From Trachythela sp. YZ-2020 (Eukaryota; Cnidaria; Anthozoa; Malacalcyonacea; Clavulariidae): a stretch of DNA of 64,000 bases. The DNA is taken from contig JADLSH010000369.1 of assembly GCA_016169945.1 (NCBI GenBank), forward strand, positions 558,001 to 622,000. Direction: 5' to 3'. The position numbers and the translations under genes were made by a program. Numbering within the stretch: the first letter of the stretch is position 1; the number at the start of each line of letters is the position of its first letter. The notes under the pieces are model-generated. The model was not told the origin of the DNA. It saw only the letters and a list, made by a program, of their open reading frames with translations, and did not search any database. Below are positions 30,770-39,599 of this stretch, in pieces.

Positions 30770-31960
30770 TTCACATATATCGTGTAGAATTTCATTCTCT
30801 TTTTAATGATCCCAAACTTGTTCTGGAGATCAAACAATTTAAATGCGTTTTTGCCATTTGAATGTCAATGACAATGTGTAACATGAGCTATTCACATGCA
30901 GATTTAATATACGCAAAGCAAGACCATATAAAACAATTTCGAATTTCTCATTACATATTCTATAGGATATTTTATTTATTCACTTATATTATGTAGAATT
31001 TTATGCTCTTTCTATTGATGTTAAATCTGTCCGGGGGACCAAATGACTTCTATGCGTTTTCACTCTTTGAATGTGAGTGTGTAACGTGAGATTTTCAATT
31101 GAGATTTGACGCAAATTACCGCGCGTGTCTGTACATATAACTCTGATATTCTCATTACCTATTATATGGTATATTTTTTTATTCACTTATATTATGTAGA
31201 ATTTTATGCTCTTTCTAACGACGTTAAATATATCCTGGGGACCAAATGACTTCTATTTTTTTTCACGCTTTCAATGTGTGTGTTAGGTGAGATTTTCCGT
31301 TGAAATTTGACGCAAATCGCGTCTGTATATACAACTCTGATTTTCTCATTACCTATTCTATAGGATTTTTTTTTATTCACTTATGTAGAATTTTATGCTC
31401 TTTCTAACGATGTTAAACATATCCTGGGGACCAAATGACTTCTATGTGTTTTCGCGCTTTCAATGTGAGTGTGTAACGAGAGATTTTCAATTGAGATTTG
31501 ACGCAAATCGCGTCTGTATATACAACTCTGATTTTCTCATTACCTATTCGATAGGATACTTTTTTTATTCACTTATATTATGTAGAATTGTATGCTCTTT
31601 CTATTGATATTAAACTTTTCCTGGGGACCAAATGACTTCTACGCGTTTTCGCTCTTTCAATGTGAGTGTGTAACGAGAGATTTTCAATTGAGATCTGACG
31701 CCAATTACCGCGCGTGTCTGTACATATAACTATGATATTCTCATTACCTATTCTATAGGATATTTTTTTTATTCACTTATATTATGTAGAATTTTACGCT
31801 CTTTCTACCGATATTAAACTTTTCCTGGGGACCAAATGACTTCTACGCGTTTTCGCTCTTTCAATGTGAGTGTGTAACGAGAGATTTTCCGTTGAAATTT
31901 GACGCAATCGTTATTACCTATTCTATAGGATACTTTTTTTATAAAATTGAATGAAAATCT
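30770..31960. repeat. Satellite of about 200 bp, six units
   Basis: The landmark GTAGAATT followed by a TGCTCTTTCT-type word recurs at 30784, 30993, 31196, 31385, 31582 and 31786, giving spacings of 209, 203, 189, 197 and 204 bp. Each unit also carries CCTGGGGACCAAATGAC and CTCATTACCTATTC. The first unit is the most diverged. The ~200-bp period is close to nucleosome repeat length. Confidence 0.88.
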
Positions 31961-32405
31961 ATTGCCAGTAATCTCAGACATGTAATGATATACTCACATT
32001 AACTGACCAAATGATATCTCCTCCGTCGTGCTCAACCGTTTCGTGAATTGTGTCCTAAGAAAACAGGAATCGTATCAAGAAGCGTTATCATCCTGGAGCG
32101 GTCATTAAGTATGTGTCATGGGGGGACGGAGGTTTTTTGAGGGGGTCATGAAGCAAAATCTTTCTTGTAAACATGGGGTTAAGACTAACTTTATAAAAAA
32201 GCAAAGGGGCTTGAAACTAAAATACATATATAGAGTCTATAAGGAGCATGAATGCATCTTTAATAGTACTCCACTCTCTCTTGACTTGGCAGTTTCTAAT
32301 TTTATAATATTACTGAAAATAGATGTAATTCTCAAGTGAATACAATTTCAAATTTCTGTGTAAGAATTCTATACCTTTTAGTATAAATATTAACTACAGC
32401 CAGTG

Positions 32406-32548
32406 TTAACCCATTAGCTTGCAGTGCGCCCAGATGTACCCTATTTAGTGTTTTACTCTGTCCAACGCCACAGTGTTTTATTCTGTATATAACGCCGGAC
32501 AATGTTACTCGATCGTCAGTGCTAGGGTACTGCCAGTTAATGGGCTAA
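32406..32548. mobile_element. TTAA-type MITE, copy 1
   Basis: TTAACCCATTAGCTTGCAGTG and, inverted, CTGCCAGTTAATGGGCTAA form the ends. TTAA target use suggests piggyBac/Kolobok-like mobilisation. Confidence 0.7.
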
Positions 32549-32573
32549 CAAAACTATCTGCCAGTGTCTCTTG

Positions 32574-32673
32574 TTAACCCATTAGCTGGCAATGGCAATG
32601 CGTCCTACATTATTATTTTACTGTCAGACGATTTTACTCGTCAGTGGTGGGGTACGGCCAATTAATGAGTTAA
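32574..32673. mobile_element. TTAA-type MITE, copy 2
   Basis: This is a shorter relative 25 bp downstream of copy 1, with TTAACCCATTAGCTGGCAATG and CGGCCAATTAATGAGTTAA ends. Confidence 0.65.
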
Positions 32674-33000
32674 ATAAACCATTTTAACCAATTCTAAATA
32701 CATTACAGTTTTCTTTATTAAATATTAATACCAGATTTATCATTTAGGCATAGAAGAAGGTAGAAGTGTGCAACTAGATAATGGATTACACCAGTATCAT
32801 ATGTACCTATTGTGTATTTACACCCTCTTGATATTAAGAATTTTAAGGAGGGCTATGAAACTATTTTTTTAATAATCGAGAGTGCCAAATAATTTCTCGA
32901 ATGCATGAGAGGCGCACAAAGCATTCTTCAAATTTTATAAATACCCTCCGGCCCCCATGACACATGCTTAATGACTGCACCCTTATTGCGAGTTTGACTA

Positions 33001-33165
33001 ATAGTCGAGGGTCGAGGGTAATAGGTCGAGGGTAATAGGTCGAGGGCGAGGGTATAATAGGTCGAGGGCGAGGGTATAATAGGTCGAGGGCGAGGGTATA
33101 ATAGGTCGAGGGCGAGGGTATAATAGGTCGAGGGCGAGGGTAGAATGTCGAGGGTCGAAAAATGC
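33001..33165. repeat. GTCGAGGGCGAGGGTATAATAG minisatellite, left arm
   Basis: About six 22-bp units, with shorter GTCGAGGGTAATAG variants. The mirrored array lies in the right arm at about 39130-39270. Frames through it encode Pro-Arg-Pro-Ser repeats and are not genes. Confidence 0.85.
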
Positions 33166-33779
33166 ATGTCGAGGGTCGAAAATAGAAAAGGGGGCACATT
33201 TTAGATACTTTTCTTTAGTACATATACGTATAACAATACTGATGCGAGATTTTCGCGCAGTTTCAATTTGGACACTGGACATAGAATATATAGAATAAAT
33301 TCTAATTAGATTCCTAACTATCAATATTTTGTGTCACCGTGGCAAACATTCACACACGGATTATCTTTCGCGCATGTTACGGCAGTAAACGTTTTTCGCA
33401 CGGTCTGCGTGAATTCTAATACTGCGCGACGTTTTAAATACAAGTAACCATATTTTAGCTAATTTATCTATCTGCATTCTATAGAGGGCTGGGTAATATA
33501 AACCCAGTTCAAACCTTTATCCAGACATTTTGCCGACAAGTATGTGTGATAATCAATACCACAACATCGCAGCAAAATGATATACCCGTAACACTGAAGT
33601 GTCGCGCCGGATGTCGGGATTTGCATATTTAGTCCTGGATTAAAACTTGCGAAAAATTTTAATTCGAGCCTTTATACTTGCGATCAAGTTCTGGTTGACG
33701 TAGTATACAGTGAGTACGCACAAAGTTTCATTAAAAATATTCAGTTGCCGCATCCTTGTAGTTATTAAAACTAGCAAAA

Positions 33780-33946
33780 ATGGAAGTACTTCAAAGCAGA
33801 ATAGAAGAGGCTGGTCTTAGAATTTCGTATGATCCTCCCGGCGATGGGCTATGTTTTTATTCGGCTGCTTGTTTTCAGTTGGGGTTGTCGCCTATGCGAC
33901 CGTGCAGAATATGGTGTTCGAGTACTTGGAAAGTAATCGTTATGAT
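33780..33946 (+). pseudogene. OTU-type cysteine protease, first exon remnant
   Basis: ATG 33780 opens a frame with DPPGDGLCFYSAACFQLG, the OTU active-site motif (Asp-Gly-x-Cys-Phe). After a one-base slip near 33895 it continues with TVQNMVFEYLESNRYD, which matches the next OTU helix, then reaches a GTAAGT donor at 33947. OTU enzymes remove ubiquitin, and OTU domains are repeatedly found fused to transposon proteins. The catalytic His part is missing, so this is a broken fragment. Confidence 0.65.
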
Positions 33947-34700
33947 GTAAGTGTAAGTGTATTTTGCATTGTTTATACGTTGTTAGCGATCGGTACCAGT
34001 ATTATGTAAATAATTCATTAGTATAAACCCTCTTATGTTAGATATAATTATAAATATTAAATATATACTTATATTGTACAATTTTTTGGTTCATTCTGTC
34101 AAGATATTGTATCTCAATGATTAATGAGGAACTTCTCGAATTTTCTGGCTGAGAATGAAAACTACCTATTTACAATGCCAAGGGCCTATTTTTCATTGTA
34201 TTTTTTTCGCTTCAACTTGGCTTCACAGATACGATAGTCTCAAAGTATGCGAGTTTTTATAATTGTGGAATAGGTTGACGCGCATTTAGCCTAACAACGT
34301 CACATCTGTCACTAGGATGATAACGTGAGTGTCATAATCTGTTCCCAGTGCTAGCCGAAGACTAAGGATTAATTAATGAGATTAAAAGCATCTTATAGAT
34401 TTGAGCTATCAATAATTTCAAAATTTGAATACTTAATAGATATTACCGTTTATCGTGTTTCTCGTTGTTAACTCAAATCTTGCGAGCACATGACGCTTCT
34501 GTTCGGAGTATGTTTTGTTTCATAATGCATTAATGCCATGTCAATGACAAAGTAGCGACTTCCGCTGATGCATGCAGCGATCAAAATTTGGTATGCAGGG
34601 TATGGTTTAGAACATATAGAACATTAATATTTCCTTTTGTTCAGACTTCACTTGCGTAGCACATATACTCAACGGGCGCGGACGCGACACTTCAGTGTTA

Positions 34701-34931
34701 AGGCCCAGACACACCGAACGCGATTCGGCAACGCGGCGCGATTTTTCGATTTTGACTGACATATAACTTTGATCCTGTTTTATGTTTTTCAAATATTCAG
34801 AAGCGCTATAACAGTTTGAGTTATTTGGCCTGCATATCTTTTAAAATTTCCTTCCATAGACGGTTTTATTTACTTTTAAAAACTGAAAAATCGCGTCCCG
34901 TTGCCGAATCGCGTCCGGTGTGTCTGGGCCT
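34701..34931. mobile_element. Harbinger-type MITE AGGCCCAGACACACC, TTA duplication
   Basis: AGGCCCAGACACACC at 34701 is inverted as GGTGTGTCTGGGCCT ending at 34931. TTA flanks both ends. CGCGATTCGGCAACG / CGTTGCCGAATCGCG extend the TIR. It sits inside the right TIR of the 33584-34939 element. Confidence 0.9.
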
Positions 34932-34954
34932 TTACGGGTATATCATTTGGCATG

Positions 34955-35228
34955 TTGTAAAACGCGGACTGGACTGGACTTGTAAAACGCGGACTGGACT
35001 GGACTTGTAAAACGCGGACTCAAAATTTGTAAAACGCGGACTCAAAATTTGTAAAACGCGGACTCAAAATTTGTAAAACGCGGACTCAAAATTTGTAAAA
35101 CGCGGACCCAAAATTTGTAAAACGCGGACTCAAAATTTGTAAAACGCGGACTCAAAATTTGTAAAACGCGGACTCAAAATTTGTAAAACGCGGACCCAAA
35201 ATTTGTAAAACGCGGACTCATAATTTGC
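34955..35228. repeat. 22-bp array TTGTAAAACGCGGACTCAAAAT, left arm (12 units)
   Basis: Twelve units are countable; the first two have GGACTGGACTGGAC instead of CAAAAT. The right arm has the same array inverted with eight units (38405-38593). Units are contiguous with no spacers. Confidence 0.92.
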
Positions 35229-36314
35229 AAAATATGTCCTTGTAAATGGAAACGTGTTTACTTGAAAATAATGGACAAGAATGTTTAATATGTTTTAATT
35301 TGAGAACTGGCGCTTTATATTTACCACTAAAAGTACATAAAATGCTCACTAATTGTAAATTCAATGGCTAGATCCAAAATTCATGATCACAGATGCGGGT
35401 TTTCTGCCAGTAATTAGCGTGCTGCTGGAGAAGGATCAATGAGAGGTATGTGCTTTTGTTATTTAAATCTATAAATTTGTAATGCAAATCTAGACCATCC
35501 GCTCTTTAAAAGTTAATCAATGAGAAAAAAGATTATGTATTTACACCTCAGGATGTTCTTTCATTTTTCGTTGCACAATTATGCGCACGTTTGACTTTTG
35601 TATTCTTCCCTGGTGACTTTATAATATAAATATAGTAATAGTATAATTCCTGTCAGAGAATTCCCGTCATGCGGCAAACATTGCGGCAAAATAGACGGCA
35701 GAAAGGTTTTAACAAGACTAGTGTGTAACATGTTTGTACCACTACTTTTGATACTATTTCTTCCAATTCCGTGTGAAATAGACGCATAAAATTTTCACAA
35801 TGTAGTCTATACTAATACTAAAGGCCCAGACACACCAGACGCGATTCGGCAACGCGACGCGATTTTGCAGTTTTTAAAAGTAAATAGAACCGTCTATGGA
35901 AGGAAATTTAAAAATATATGCAGACCAAATAACTCAAAATGTTATAGGGCTTCTAAATATTTGGAAAACTTAAACCAGGATCAAAGTTATCGGTCAGTGA
36001 AAATAAAAAAATCGCGCCGCGTTGTCGAATCGCGTCCGGGTAAACTCTTGGAGCAACAGTTGACCAGCATTTATCTTGGAAAAGTAATACTGAAAATATT
36101 TGCAATAGAAGCAAGTTATGCTAGTCCAAATATGACAAAATATCAAGTTTGATTGTTATACATCAAGTATTTCCCGTGTAATAATTCAAGTTTGGCGTGT
36201 GTTTTATATCAAGAAGGGAGAGGATAGATTTTGATCAGTTCATGACACCAGGGAGGTTATAAAGCTGGCTCTACCACCGGGGGTGGGTAAAGTCGTGTAC
36301 ATATTTGTCACGGG
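35229..36314. other. Interior of the large inverted-repeat element, left part
   Basis: No gene. It contains the MITE copy at 35822-36040. Confidence 0.45.
35822..36040. mobile_element. Second copy of the AGGCCCAGACACACC MITE, right end shortened
   Basis: The left end matches 34701 (AGGCCCAGACACACC, CGCGATTCGGCAACGCG). The right end stops at CGAATCGCGTCCGG without the terminal GTGTCTGGGCCT. TAA flanks both sides. The frame crossing it is not a gene. Confidence 0.7.
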
Positions 36315-36620
36315 GGGGAGCTCACCAGGTAAAAAAAACTTATACAGTCAACATGGAAATCGATAGTTTTCGCATTTTACGTCGTCCCATTGCTTTAAAT
36401 TCCATCCGATCATGTTTTATTGGGAAGAGCTAGTTATTGCGAAGGTTTCGGATGCAAAGTGTACAGTTTGTGCTGAAGTATCGCCCGGTAAAAGTTGTGT
36501 GAAATGGTCACTTCACTCACTTGCTCGGTTCGAGTCAATTTGGCCTCGTGGATGGTTTCTTTAACTTAGAACTCTAGTTAGTTATTTTGTCATACAAATC
36601 TAGTATTCGCTTGATTTATG
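36315..36620. repeat. Inner inverted repeat, left copy
   Basis: From GGGGAGCTCACC to TGTGGTGATATAAA it matches the complement of 37725-38000. A 35-bp segment (GCATTTTACGTCGTCCCA...) is present only here; a third relative lies at about 62260-62360. The right copy keeps a 71-codon minus-strand frame (37739-37954, MEIDSFRPIMFYWEEL start) of unknown nature. Confidence 0.8.
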
Positions 36621-36690
36621 TGGTGATATAAATACGAGTCATAACAGGCAATGAGCTATTTTGGAGGTAAGGACCTATTTTGCCTTGGAA

Positions 36691-36870
36691 TTCTTCAGGG
36701 TTGTGACTATTTAGGCTTGGAATTCTTCAGGGATTGAGTAAAAAAATTGCATTCTTCAGGGAGTAGCAGTAAATTTCTTCAGGGATAATAGCTGTAGGAC
36801 AGGAATTCTTCAGGAGTAAATACCAAATTCCACAGGGGGGGCTGTTGAAAGTCAGGAATTCTTCAGGGGT
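36691..36870. repeat. Interspersed AATTCTTCAGGG words
   Basis: ATTCTTCAGGG or a close variant occurs six times (36691, 36723, 36752, 36775, 36806, 36859) at uneven spacing. A related word (TTTCTTCAGGG) appears, complemented, near 42815. Confidence 0.75.
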
Positions 36871-37724
36871 ATAGAAAAACCCCTGTCCTCGACAGGGGGG
36901 TACGGATTTTAAATGGAATACCCCAATCGCAAACTGCACCAGTCCTTGTAATATTTTATCATGTCTGTTGGAAGACTTAAGTAAAATAGAATATTAGGCC
37001 AATTAAAAAATATTTCTGTTTTCATCACTTTTTTTTACAAAAATGGGGCGGGCGGGCGGCTTTTTGACCATTTAGGCAATCTAATTTTTCATACATTTTC
37101 TGATAAGATGACCCCTTGACCCTGCAGGGGTCCTCAGTGATGATTCACCCTGCCTCAGTCGCCGGTCACACCCTGCTTCATGACAAGAGTCTGCTTAGCA
37201 CACCCATTCCTGGATCCATTCCTGGTAACATTGGTATATCTAAAGGCAGAAAACTTTAAGAAAGACAGAACTGATAGAGGTATCCAGTATTAGCCAATGA
37301 GGATGTTCAAGTGAATTAGAGATAGTAAACCCAGAGAAAATTGTCCAAATATGTCTTTTAGGAAGGAATTTTGACAGAGGAAATAGAGTATGGCAATAGC
37401 CTTGCCATGGTATGAAAAGTAATCCAGCATAGAAAGTAATCCGGTGTAGTGTAACTCTAGCCTGTATGTCGACCATGTTACTAATCAAGAGAATACCTCT
37501 GATCATCAATGGATTAATCTTGTGCTTAGGGCTCACAGGACTGACAGGAGTGGGAGATTGAACAACAAATAATAGAAAAATTATTTTGATAAATATGGTT
37601 CTTTGTCCTAAAGTTTCACACTAGTTAATATACTGTATACATGCATATAAATGGACTAACTGTATGTTACCAGCGCCATATCTGCATATATTATGTAAAG
37701 CTTGAAATCCTATGTCCTCTAAAT
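36871..37724. other. Interior of the large inverted-repeat element, right part
   Basis: No recognised gene. The open minus frame 37240-37536 (98 codons, Ile/Leu/His-rich) matches nothing I know. Confidence 0.35.
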
Positions 37725-38000
37725 ATACTGTCTTTATATCACCACATGAATCGAGCGAATAATAGATTTGTATACCAAAGAAACCATCCACAAGGCCAAA
37801 TTGACTCGAACCAAGCAAGTGAGTGAAGTGACCATTTCACACAACTTTTACCGGGCGATACTTCAGCACAAACTGTACAATTTGCATCCGAAACCTTCGC
37901 AATAACAAGCTCTTCCCAATAAAACATGATCGGACGAAAACTATCGATTTCCATGTTGACTGTATAGGTTTTTTTACCCGGTGAGCTCCCCGGGAAGGGA
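37725..38000. repeat. Inner inverted repeat, right copy
   Basis: This is the complement of 36315-36620. A minus-strand frame starting upstream at 38112 adds a Cys-rich segment (CQANCVECNMLCPCSG), which might be a former exon. Confidence 0.75.
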
Positions 38001-38404
38001 GGTTGTTCTGAGGTCCTGTATTACCTGAACATGGACACAGCATGTTGCATTCAACACAGTTAGCCTGGCAACCTCCTGGTAAATTTTGGATGTCCGGATA
38101 CTGAGTATTCAATCAAGTGAATCCTGTTAAAGCTGTGCCGACTAAGTGTGTATATATATTATGATAGGCAGAATAAACACACATATTTCCCCGCAAATAT
38201 GTGTGGATAATATCAATTACAGAATGCACATCTTGCCAGACTCGCTTCATTCCAAGTTAATGTCAAATCCACCCAAAAACACGGATACTGAAAGTGATAT
38301 TATTTCAAATTAGTAGGTCAATATGGTTTCTATTTAATAAGTACTCGTTACTTGAATTCTGGTGAATATTAAGTCTACACGTTCGCATGTCTGCGTATGA
38401 CAGT

Positions 38405-38593
38405 TTTACAAATTTTGAGTCCGCGTTTTACAAATTTTGAGTCCGCGTTTTACAAATTTTGAGTCCGCGTTTTACAAATTTTGAGTCCGCGTTTTACAAA
38501 TTTTGGGTCCGCGTTTTACAAATTTTGAGTCCGCGTTTTACAAGTCCAGTCCAGTCCGCGTTTTACAAGTCCAGTCCAGTCCGCGTTTTACAA
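38405..38593. repeat. 22-bp array, right arm (8 units, inverted)
   Basis: This is the mirror of 34955-35228, with eight units and the two GGACTGGACTGGAC-type units at the arm-proximal end. Confidence 0.92.
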
Positions 38594-39129
38594 CATGCCA
38601 TATCATTTTGCTTCGCGATTTTATTGTATTGATTATCACACATAGTTGTCGGCAAAATGTCTGGATAAAGGTTTGAACTGGGTTTATATTACGCAGCCCT
38701 CTATAGAATGCAGATAGATAAATTAGCTAAAATATAGTTACTTGTATTTAAAACGTCGCGCAGTATTAGAATTCACGCAGACCGTGCGAAAAACGTTTAC
38801 TGCCGTAACATGCGCGAAAGATAATCCGTGTGTGAATGTTTGCCACGGTGACACAAAATATTGATAGTTAGGAATCTAATTAGAATTTATTCTATAGGAC
38901 ATGCATGTATAATATTTATTTCGCATTGTCCATGTCCATTGTCCAAATTGAAACTGCGCGAAAATCTCGCATCAGTATTGTTATACGTATATGTACTAAA
39001 GAAAAGTATCTAAAATTTGCCCCCTCTTTCTTAAATATCTAGAAGATATAAACATTTTGCCCCCTCTTTCATAAGAAAGATATAGAGATTTCTTCAATTT
39101 CTTGAACTTCTCTCGCCATATTTTTCTAT

Positions 39130-39270
39130 TTTCGACCCTCGACATGCATTTTTCGACCCTCGACATTCTACTCTCGCCCTCGACCTATTATACCCTCGCC
39201 CTCGACCTATTATACCCTCGCCCTCGACCTATTACCCTCGCCCTCGACCTATTACCCTCGACCCTCGACT
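39130..39270. repeat. GTCGAGGG minisatellite, right arm
   Basis: This is the mirror of 33001-33165, with fewer TATAAT-containing units. Confidence 0.85.
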
Positions 39271-39283
39271 ATTAGTCAAACTC

Positions 39284-39512
39284 TTCAAAGTGTCGAGTTA
39301 TTATATCAAGTCTAATCACTCGAAGTGACGATAACCTTAATACGAAAATTATTACTACTAATAACCTGTTGGCTAACCTATGTTTAAAAAATAACTGGTT
39401 GTTTATCAAACATATCAATATTAGTAAAAGTCAACTGAATGCTTCCGGGCTTCATTTAAATACCAGAGGTACGTCCACCCTGGCCAGAAATTTAATTGAC
39501 TGTATAAAACAT
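39284..39512 (+). pseudogene. LINE ORF1 C-terminus, SGNH-esterase-like
   Basis: The frame contains a VIISSLITRSDD segment, NNLLANLC and SQLNASGLHLNTRGT, ending at a stop near 39512. The late Asp/His-type LHLN-x-G pattern is that of the SGNH hydrolase (esterase) domain known from ORF1 of CR1-type LINEs. The 5' part, including the catalytic Ser, is cut off at the junction with the large inverted-repeat element. Confidence 0.6.
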
Positions 39513-39599
39513 TGACAATTAGAAGCAAATTTAGACATAGAAGCAAATTTAGACATCTCAAGTCATGAATCTATTTCATCACCTAATTATGAACAGCAC

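Larger units (their letters stand above)
32099..32977. mobile_element. TIR element with TCATTAAGYATGTGTCATGG ends
   Basis: CGGTCATTAAGTATGTGTC at 32099 is inverted, with few differences, as GACACATGCTTAATGACTG ending at 32977. A GGGGG block follows inside each. No clear TSD (TCCTGGAG versus CACCCTTA). The interior holds two TTAA MITEs and no transposase. Confidence 0.65.
33584..34939. mobile_element. TIR element with ACCCGTAACACTGAAGTGTC ends, carrying an OTU-like exon
   Basis: The left end ACCCGTAACACTGAAGTGTC is inverted at the right (GACACTTCAGTGTTA then CGGGT), where a Harbinger MITE (34701-34931) splits it. ATAT flanks both ends. The mirrored right arm of the host element lacks this insertion near 38610. 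It holds the start of an OTU-like gene and otherwise no coding, so it is an internal-deletion derivative. Confidence 0.75.
32990..39283. mobile_element. Large inverted-repeat element with minisatellite-bearing arms
   Basis: GAGTTTGACTAATAGTCGAGGG at 32990 is inverted at the right end (39262-39283). The arms run inward through a GTCGAGGG minisatellite, about 450 bp of unique sequence and a 22-bp array. The left arm is interrupted by 33584-34939, and the right arm (38405-39283) is uninterrupted. No TSD is visible (ATTGCG versus TTCAAA). The interior (35229-38404) holds an inner inverted repeat and MITEs but no recognised transposase. The right end abuts LINE ORF1 sequence, so it may have inserted in that LINE. 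Confidence 0.75.

Noticed and set aside
31395..31607. 70-codon frame within the satellite
   Set aside because: It is made of satellite units and is not kept in the neighbouring units.
32861..33324. Three overlapping minus frames with Pro-Arg-Pro-Ser-Thr-Tyr-Tyr repeats
   Set aside because: Shadow of the GTCGAGGG minisatellite in the arm of the large inverted-repeat element.
34955..35228. CRISPR-like regular 22-bp repeats
   Set aside because: Units are contiguous with no unique spacers, the array is mirrored in the other arm, and the context is eukaryotic.
32990..39283. Polinton assignment for the large inverted-repeat element (AG at position 2 of the arm)
   Set aside because: The flanking 6-mers do not match and no Polinton gene is present, unlike 5157-10220.
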